Assembly (NCBI GenBank): GCA_030280995.1
Contig: JASXTE010000016.1
Coordinates: forward strand, 9,819,001 to 9,883,000
Reading direction: 5' to 3'
Length of the DNA: 64,000 bases
Source: Hemileia vastatrix
Taxonomy: Eukaryota > Basidiomycota > Pucciniomycetes > Pucciniales > Zaghouaniaceae
How positions within the stretch are numbered: the stretch's first letter is position 1; each line of letters opens with the position of its first letter. Both the position numbers and the translations under genes were made by a program. Below are positions 56,728 through 64,000 of the stretch, piece by piece. A model generated the notes under the pieces. That model worked only from the letters and a program-made list of their open reading frames with translations, was not told the origin of the DNA and did not search any database.

Positions 56728-57225
56728 TTCCTAGTTGACCAAGATAGAACTATATTGTTCTTAGTCCTAGAAGTAATATAAAAAATTAAATTTATTATAT
56801 ATTTTATTTCAGTTAACCATTGTCCTGATAATTAAACTATTATATTGTTTCAGTTGACAAATCGTCCTGGCAATAAAAAAATAATATTTAAAATTAATTA
56901 AAATTTGATTATATTAAAATTATTTCAGTTGACAATAAGTCCTGATAATTAGATTATTTCAGTTGACATTAAGTCCTGGTAATTAAAGTAATTCTCAGTT
57001 GACATTAAGTCCTGGTAATTAAATTCTTCAGTTGATTACAGTCTTGATAATTATCAAGATTTACATTACTAATTAATTAATTATTTTGTTACTTCAGTTG
57101 ATTTATTTTAATCCTGGTTATAAAATTATATTAGATTAATAAAAATTGTGATTATTTCAGTTGATTTTTGTCCTGAAAAATATTATATTTTAAATTATTC
57201 CAGTTGATTACAAAATCCTGATAAT
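56728..57225 (+). repeat. Leader repeats of Element 4 (TTTCAGTTGAC...GTCCTG)
   Basis: About ten imperfect copies of CAGTTGAC-N(3-9)-GTCCTG-RTAATTAAA, spaced 30-75 bp, between the LTR and the gag start. No gene. Confidence 0.8.
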
Positions 57226-57331
57226 TAATTATATAGTAGAATTTTTTTCCTTATTTTTATTTAAATAAAACAAAAATAATAACTGATTAATTCTAAATAT
57301 TTCTTTCTCTCAGTTCAGGATAATTGAAACT

Positions 57332-58894
57332 ATGACTGATCAAGGTGCTTCTGCTGGCCGTGATGAGGAACTTGACTTAATTGATTATTATGAAGCTTCT
57401 TCTATAAGTTCTCCTTTGACTACAAAACTGTCTCAAATTAATCAATTACTGGACCAATCAAGATGTAGAAATGCAGGAGGTGGAAATATTAGTGGAGACA
57501 ACTTCTCAGGACCAAAAGCCTTCTATCAACCCCCCAGAAGAGCTTCCAAAAGGCTTCAAAATAAAAAAGATGCCCTTGAATAAACAGGTCAAAAATCTCT
57601 CCACTAACATCAAGAAATTGAGGTCAGAAAACCTCAAGCTGAGGTCAAAAACAGATTCTCTAGAAGACAAGTGAAGAAAAATAGAGTCCTTCCATCAAGA
57701 GAAGAGGAGACATCCTCCTCCCCCAAGAGACCTTCCACAATTGGCTCCTCAGCCACAAGAAAAGGTGGAAGTCTCAAAATGGAAGTGGGATTGGCTGAAC
57801 ACCCAGTGTGATTATCTGCCTCAAAAACAAAAACTACAAGTGCCTCAGGCAGGTCCATAAAGAACCAAGCAGTTCAACCCCACACCTCCTCACACTTATC
57901 AAGGAGGAAGAAAGAGAAAAAACAACCACATTTGATTCTTGCCCAAACCATGGTAAGCCCCTCTATTGAATCTCAAGTACCATTTCTTGTTGCTGATTCA
58001 GTTCTTTCAGGTGATTCTGGAAGAGGAGATGAAACTGTGAGACCAGTAGAGGCTGATAGTAGTAGACAAATTGCTCAATATTCTAATGTATCTAATCCTT
58101 TGGTTTTGATTGCTACTTCAATGATAAATCCTGATATGGCTGTAATTGATGAGAAAATTTATCCTGAGTTTTATGAGATTCTGGAAAGTTATTCTGTTTC
58201 CCTATTGAGAAATACTCCAGATGTAGCAAAAAATAATGATGAATATTTGAGGGATATTATTTCTAAACAAAATCATATTATGAACAACATTCAATGGACT
58301 CATAAATTTAATAGTTTGTTAACTTAACAGGTTTACCAATCATTGAGGAGTGAATTACAGTGAGTTTCTGATGATTTATTTTATTACAAAGTAACTCATG
58401 AGAAGAAAGTTGCTATATGGCAAAATATCAAGAATGATGTGTCTAAATTACATGATACTGTGTCCATCTGTTTCCAGGAGCTAGAGGGACATAAGTTGAA
58501 CTTGAAAAGATTGAGTGACCATTATTCATCTTTTCAAAATAAGAACCAGGTATCTTTTTCAACCATCAATAAGAGTTTATCTAGTATTCAGAGAGTGAAA
58601 ACTAGATTGAAAACCATTGAAGAGAAATTGAATTCATTGTTACATGATCAAAAGTTTTCTGACATTTCTTTGAAAGAACATATGGTGCAGGATACCCCAA
58701 GTTTACCTGTTCCTAGTACATCCAAAGTGAAATTAGTTCCAGAAATGCCTGTTGATATCACTGATTTTCCATCAAAAATTGATGATGTACCTGAATCTTC
58801 CACAGAAGGATTAAACAATGAAATTACTGCCAAATTGGAGAAATTACAGCTCCTTCTCACACAGAAACAAGCTTGTAATAAGGAGACTACATAA
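57332..58894 (+). pseudogene. Element 4 gag, N-terminal frames (broken)
   Basis: ATG at 57332 (MTDQGASAGRDEELDLIDYY) follows the leader. The reading frame shifts near 57560 into KQVKNLSTNIKKLRSENLKL and ends in the KWKWD-type junction near 57780, where a second frame reads MEVGLAEHPV. Later frames: 57932-58327 (VSPSIESQVPFLVADSV, IYPEFYEILESYSVSLL) and 58439-58894 (helical, FQELEGHKLNLKRLSDHYS). The order matches Elements 2 and 3. Stops near 57672, 57812, 58326 and 58362 prevent a full product. Confidence 0.75.
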
Positions 58895-59700
58895 AATCAA
58901 ACAAATTGGCCAAAAATTTACCAGTATCCAACATTTGATGGTGACCTTTCCTCTGATTGGCGGAAGTTCATTTGGAGGATTAATAACTTAAAAAATTCTT
59001 ACAAACTCCCAGATGAGGAAATTGTGTCTAAATTAATTTCTTTATTTACCAATGTATCCCTAATGTGGTTTGAATATGTTCTCTTGGATAGAAATGACTG
59101 CTCATTGGAAGATTGGAAAAGATTAATTAAAGCACAATTTGGTGGGTCCAAGTTTAGGATAGCTCAACAAAGGCAGTATTAAGAAACCAGATATAGCTCT
59201 TCTACTGATAACCCTATTGAGTTCCTGATGAAACTTGTAAAAATCTTGAGGGCAATAGACCTAAATATGAAGTTTGAGTTATGGAAGGACAGGATCCTCT
59301 ATAATTTACCCATGTCTTTGAGAGACTTGATAGTTGCTAGGACTGAGTTCTCCAGAGAAAATTCTTCTTTCATCAATACTTGTAATAAGATCCTTCTAAA
59401 CAAAAAGTATGATTCTAGAAGATTCATTCCTAGAACTCCATTGGAGAAACCCTCCAATTACAAACAAAAACCTCTGGAAAAGGTTGGTAAACCTTCTGCC
59501 CTTGTTGCACCTAAAAAGTATGCAACAAACACTTTCTTCAAGTGCAGCAAGCCTTGGCAGAAAGGCCATGTTTTTGACAAGAAGATCAATCTTGTTGAAC
59601 AAACAGAGGAACATGCTGATGACACAATAGCACTGGATGATACTTCAAGTGATTGTGCCAGCAATATTTTATTTGAATCTCATCAAGAACTTTTGATGCT
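58895..59700 (+). pseudogene. Element 4 gag capsid and degenerate zinc knuckle
   Basis: Capsid (NWPKIYQYPTFDGDLSSDWR, DWKRLIKAQFGGSKFRIAQQ, LMKLVKILRAIDLNMKFELW, LPMSLRDLIVART). Stop TAA at 59180-59182. The knuckle reads FFKCSKPWQKGHVFDKK, so the first and last Cys are Phe. Overlaps the start of the long frame 59228-60727. Confidence 0.85.
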
Positions 59701-61172
59701 GGAAGAGGATATTCATTATTTGAATAATATTAATATTGAGAATAATTATTTATCTACAGTAGAGGATGCTGAGATCATAAAAAACCTTGAGGACAGCTCA
59801 ATTGTTATTGCCCCTCTCAAGGCACCAGTCTTGATCAATGGAGCCAACATTGAGGTTGTTTTGGATTCTAAAGCTGGAGGAAGTGTAGTATCTGAAAAAG
59901 CACTTTCTTCAGTGGACCAAGATTATAAATCAAAACTTATGCCTATCATTTCTGAAAATTGGAGAGGTTATGGCTCTGTTTTGTCCCCCATTGGTAAGTA
60001 CAAAGCCACAGTATTTCTCAAATATAACCATTGTTTTGTAAGAGCTATATGTAATTTTTTTGTTATGAAAAATGATAACTTAAGAAGTTGGTTTATTGTA
60101 GGAAATGATATTTTAACCAAGTGTGGCATAAAATTAGATCCTTTAAACCAATGCTTCAAAATGGGGATGAATGAGAATAGAAAATTTAAGATTTCCTCCC
60201 CCAGAAAATTATTAACACCAGGATTGAACACATGTAATTCTGTAGTTCAATATAAAGGAATATCTACAAAAGAAATGCCTGCCCTTGTGTCTGAAATTGA
60301 CAATTCTTCTTTTGGAGAACAACTTTCTGGTGAGGATAAAGATTCCATCATTAAATTGATAAAATCTTTTCCTATGGCCTTTGCTCATGGGTCACATGAA
60401 TTAGGATTAGTTAAAGAAGAAATGAAACTCTCATTATCTTTCCCATTAACTGAAATACCACCTAGTTTAAAGAAGAATCCTTATCTTGCTTCTCCCACAA
60501 AGAGAAAATATATTGAATACAATATCTCTACCCTTTTAAAAATGAATATTATTGAAAAAATAGTTGAAAAACCTAAATATTGTGTTATCTCACATGTCCT
60601 AATTTCTTATGAGAAAGATAAAGCCAGGTTATGTGGTGATTATAGAGTATTGAACACTTATACTGTTGATGATATCTATCATTTACCCAGAATTAGCTCT
60701 ATACATGCTACCCTACAAGGTGCTTAATATATCAGCTGTTTGGATGGTAACAAGGGATATCACCAGGTACCTGTTGAGAAGAATTCTCAAAACTTCCTGA
60801 TGATTGCTACTCATAAGGGTATTTATAAGTATGTTAGGATGCCATTTGGCCCTAATAATTCCCCTTCAGTTTTCCAAAAAGTTATGGATAACACATTCCA
60901 TCAAGAAATAATTGAAGGATGGTTGATGGTTTATATTGATGATATCATTATATTCTCTAAAACATTTGAGGTCCATCTTTACCACCTGTGTAAAGTGTTC
61001 CATAAGATGGATGAGATAAATATGAAAATTGCTTTGAAAAAATGCAAATTTCGTTTTTGTTTTTTAAAAGTACTTGGTCATGTTGTTTCAGGGTTACAGA
61101 TATGTGCTGACCAAAACAAAGTGGCAGCCATAAAACAGGTGAAGGCTCCTACCACAGTTAGAGAGCTTCAGT
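59701..61172 (+). pseudogene. Element 4 protease and reverse transcriptase, truncated
   Basis: Long frame to 60727, then 60740 onward after TAA at 60725-60727. Protease (NIEVVLDSKAGGSVVS with Lys for the active-site Gly; WFIVGNDILTKCGIKLDP). RT (LCGDYRVLNTYTVDDIYHLP, CLDGNKGYHQVPVEKN, RMPFGPNNSPSVFQK, MVYIDDIIIFSKTFEVHL). The gene stops at VRELQ (61172), where gag sequence of the other lineage begins; RNase H, integrase and 3' LTR are absent. Confidence 0.93.
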
Positions 61173-61589
61173 TGGTGATTTTGGTCTGGAGGAATGGCTT
61201 CTGGTTCCTCTATTCCTATGGTGACTTTCAGTGGGGAGGGAGATCCTTCTTCTGTGATGATTAGGAAGTGTGTTAGGATCAAAACTTGGGATGGTACCAA
61301 GTTTAATGGTGAAGATGAGAAGTGGTTTCTGGAGAAGTATGAGACTGCTGCTGTTGTGGATGGTTCTTCTTACCTGTATATGGTGAAGCAAATTATTTTC
61401 TTCATTGGTGATAGGTCAGTGGAGAAGGAGGTGGTAGCCATGTCTGGCTAAAAGAAGAGGGATTGGAAGTTGTTGTGCAGGGAGATGGTGGATAGATGGG
61501 GTTTCAAGTTCACTATGGTGGATCTGAATAAGGTTGTCAGTGAATGGTAGTCTTATGGTGTTGAGGGTAACTTGCATAGTTACAGGAAG
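61173..61589 (+). pseudogene. Gag N-terminal copy, left arm of a large inverted repeat
   Basis: ATG at 61194 (MASGSSIPMVTFSGEGD), then KTWDGTKFNGEDEKWFLEKY, MVKQIIFFIGDRSVEKEVVA, MSG-TAA and, past the stop, DWKLLCREMVDRWGFKFTMV. Homologous to the gag at 27283. Both arms share the TAA after MSG and the TAG after VSEW. No primer-binding site or LTR on this side. Confidence 0.88.
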
Positions 61590-61624
61590 AAATATTCTAC
61601 CACAGGATCAAACTGTAGCAGAAA

Positions 61625-62038
61625 CTTCCTGTAACTATGCAAGTTACCCACACCACCATAAGACTACCATTCACTGACAACCTTATTCAGATCCACCATA
61701 GTGAACTTGAAACCCCATCTATCCACCATCTCCCTGCACAACAACTTCCAATCCCTCTTCTTTTAGCCAGACATGGCTACCACCTCCTTCTCCACTGCCC
61801 TATCACCAATGAAGAAAATAATTTGCCTCACCATATCCAGGTAAGAAGAACCATCCACACCATCAGCAGCCTCATACTTCTCCAGAAACCACTTCACATC
61901 TTCACCATTAAACTTGGTACCATCACAAGTTTTGATCCTAACACACTTCCTAATCATCAAAGAAGGACCTCTGTCCCCACTGAACGTCACCATAGGAATA
62001 GAGGGACCAGAAGCCATTCCTTTAGACTAAAATCACCA
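61625..62038 (-). pseudogene. Gag N-terminal copy, right arm of the inverted repeat
   Basis: Mirror of the left arm across a 35-nt loop (61590-61624). ATG at 62017 (minus). Outer parts differ by substitutions and a few small indels (GEGDPSSV against GDRGPSL), while the ~200 bp next to the loop are almost identical. Continues outward into leader, primer-binding site and LTR. Confidence 0.9.
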
Positions 62039-62065
62039 GAGATTCCAAAGAACTAGCAGGTCCTA

Positions 62066-62082
62066 CCCCACGTTGGGCGCCA
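62066..62082 (-). other. Primer-binding site
   Basis: Identical 17-mer to 27441-27457, placed between LTR and gag arm. Confidence 0.85.
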
Positions 62083-62086
62083 GAAA

Positions 62087-62963
62087 TGTAGACAATCCTA
62101 TAGTACTAGCTATAGGCCTTGACCAAGGGAGTTGGAGAAAAACCAGAGAGAAAATCCCCTTTCCCTTTAGAAAAATATAAGTGAGATTTACCTGCTACAG
62201 TAAATTGGTTCCAGTTTGCTAAAGACCCCTTTTCCAACACACTTTACTTCCTGACCAGCCAAGAAAGTAGTCTCCAGACAGACTACCAAACCAAATAATT
62301 GAAATGTAGACCAATGTCCCCACCAGAGAAAGAAATGATACTTGATGTAGGTTGCAAAGCCACACCAGAGACATCAATAATACTTGATATAGCTTGCAAG
62401 ACTATACCAGAGAAAACAGTGACAAGAGTTGAGGTCAAGTAAGAACTAACCTTTTAAAAACCCAGCCAAAAGATTTCACAAACACACAAAAGAGTGAAGC
62501 ACAGAGATTCCAGGTATACCAGATGGTTGATGATAAACTAGAATGTCCTTCAACTTGCTTAACTATCTCACACACAGACCACCATGGGTTTTTCCCAGCC
62601 AAATACAACTCTCCCACCTCTCTACATGCATAAAAACGCCTCTAGAGACTTCCACACACGAAGGTGGGTGGCTGCTTTTGGGCCTTTAAATGCCCAAAAA
62701 CACCCTCTAAACAACAAAACTACAGTAACTACATGTAGAAACAAGCTAATTACACATAACACATACCAAAATGATGAGAAAAGAAAGGACATTAAGCTGA
62801 GACATAATAAGTGACCCTAGCTTAAGCCTACAAAAACTCAACTAAACATCTAAAAACTAACAAAACACCAATAAAAAACACCATAACCCCATCTATACCC
62901 TACATGCCAAATACCTCCAAATACGCACTCCAAAGGTCTACCCTGATTTGGAACACCACAACA
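62087..62963 (-). repeat. LTR attached to the gag inverted repeat (~0.88 kb)
   Basis: Starts TGTAGACAATCC and ends CACCACAACA (TG...CA). Shorter relative of 27462-28598. Two ~56-bp direct repeats (CCAGAGA...TACTTGATRTAGSTTGCAA) at ~62318-62416. Its outer end abuts LTR sequence of the X family. Confidence 0.75.
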
Positions 62964-63473
62964 GGAAAAATGCAGGCAGCATGTGGCCAGTACACAGAAG
63001 CCATTTCTGGCATAAAAATCACCAAATTTGAAAAGTTTTATTTTTATGCATTTGAGTAGACAAATCAATAGTCTTAATTAAGACAAATTGATCTGTCAAG
63101 GTGCATTTTTAATATTATTAAATTTATAGCACATATATTCAACTTGTAAGTGATTTAAAGTGCATTTCTTGTTTTTCACATAAAACAATGAAAACAACAG
63201 CTTTAAGTATACTTAAAAATTATGTAGCCTTATTTTTAAGATTCTTAAGATTACCCTAGCATATTCCAACTTAATATTAAGTACATAAGACTTATAAAAG
63301 GTGGATATATGCGTGTATATAGAGTGTTATAATGGCATATATTGTATGTTATCATAATTTTCACTTGTGTATACAACTTGTGTACCTTTATTTATTGTTC
63401 CCATGTATAGTCCATGTGTTTAACATAATTTATAAGTACTTTTTACTCAGTCCTGGGGATATCCAGGCTGACA
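62964..63473 (-). repeat. LTR fragment (X family)
   Basis: Minus-strand start TGTCAGCCTGGATATCCCC at 63473. Aligns with 29200-29721 and 32738-33710. Truncated on the left where the gag-hairpin LTR begins. Confidence 0.8.
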
Positions 63474-64000
63474 AAAAACACCAAAAAACTTTAAAAAGTT
63501 AGTAAGACAAGAATAAAAAGGATGGAGAACAAAGAAAAAAGGAAAAAAAGAGCAGATAAATCAGTTATTAAAACAAAAAAGATGTTAAAAAGAAGAAGAT
63601 GAAGAAGAAAGAGACAAAAAAAAGACATTTCAATCAGGAATTAAATTACAAAAAATTAGAAAGTGATTTACCTTGAGAGATTTGAAGTTTGAAGTATCAG
63701 AACCAACAATGATTGATGGATGTGAGAGATGAAGAGAAGATTAGATATCTTAGTAAGATTGAATCTTAGAAATGTTATGCAATTTTAAGTCTGGGAGCTG
63801 AACTAAAATGAATGAAACTGGGAAACTGGGGGGTTTTATTGCACAAAATTGTAAATTAGTTAAGCTAGGTCTTCAAAATGAGAAATGGTGATTAGTAGTG
63901 TTTTAGCATTCATAGCACTGGTTTTAGATGATGAAGTACTGCTAGATTCTTTTGGTGGGGGTAGTCCAGCATTAGAATCAATATCAGAATTAACCATTAG
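63474..64000. mobile_element. PIF/Harbinger-type element, copy 3 (partial)
   Basis: 63640-63860 aligns with 40640-40850 and with the reverse complement of 52740-52950 (GTCTGGGAGCTGAAC, GAGAGATGAAGAGAAGAT). The transposase remnant occupies the window edge. The left 160 bp are A-rich (CCAAAAAAC) as in the other copies. Confidence 0.6.
63870..64000 (-). pseudogene. Transposase remnant with a large internal deletion (edge)
   Basis: Minus strand from the window edge: LMVNSDIDSNAGLPPPKESS, STSSSKTSAMNAKTLL, ending in a stop near 63864. The first part equals the N-terminal acidic run and the rest the C-terminal Pro/Ser tail of 52262-52717. Almost the whole transposase is deleted. Confidence 0.6.

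Overview
The window looks like a repeat-packed, AT-rich eukaryotic chromosome segment. The most likely source is a rust fungus (Pucciniales). That rests on nested chromodomain Ty3/gypsy elements, a Ty1/copia remnant, PIF/Harbinger and CACTA-like DNA elements, and one secreted-protein gene with effector-like features. The assignment is an inference from element types and protein style; no database was searched. I saw no rRNA, tRNA, CRISPR or bacterial operon structure.

Layout. 1-13325: the 3' part of a plus-strand Ty3 chromovirus (Element 1), cut in its RNase H domain by an 8.7-kb CACTA-like terminal-inverted-repeat element that carries a ~609-bp palindromic satellite array and no visible transposase. 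13326-18087: a minus-strand chromovirus (Element 2) that Element 1 appears to have entered, with a CACTA-like MITE in its protease. 18090-20553: a minus-strand copia gag/protease remnant. It is interrupted by an LTR (20554-20974 plus 28599-29721, perfect TATAG target duplication), which was itself entered by a minus-strand Ty3 element of another lineage (20975-28598). 30080-32335: a small gene island with one intact 276-codon gene for a predicted secreted protein. 32330-34704: a fold-back element and an LTR carrying a MITE. 35173-41182: a decayed PIF/Harbinger element loaded with a solo LTR (TTTTC target duplication), several MITEs and low-complexity DNA. 41183-45329: AT-rich DNA with two more CACTA-like MITEs and a degenerate minisatellite. 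45330-50761: an LTR fragment and a third decayed chromovirus (minus). 50762-55565: a second PIF/Harbinger element with an internally deleted transposase, a convergent Myb/SANT-like remnant and a solo LTR. 55566-61172: a fourth chromovirus (plus) with LTR and leader, truncated in reverse transcriptase. 61173-62963: a 417-bp inverted repeat of a gag gene attached to one primer-binding site and LTR. 62964-64000: an LTR fragment and a third Harbinger remnant.

Almost nothing here is intact. Several retroelement proteases have lost an active-site residue, frames are broken, and many stops look like C-to-T changes. The exceptions are the secreted-protein gene, the long gag-protease frame at 24670-27018 and the integrase frame at 10979-12001. 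The strongest candidates for something new are the CACTA-like element with its conserved palindrome array and the matching MITE family, the gag inverted repeat as a possible small-RNA source, and a gag gene split into two overlapping frames at the same place in three separate elements.
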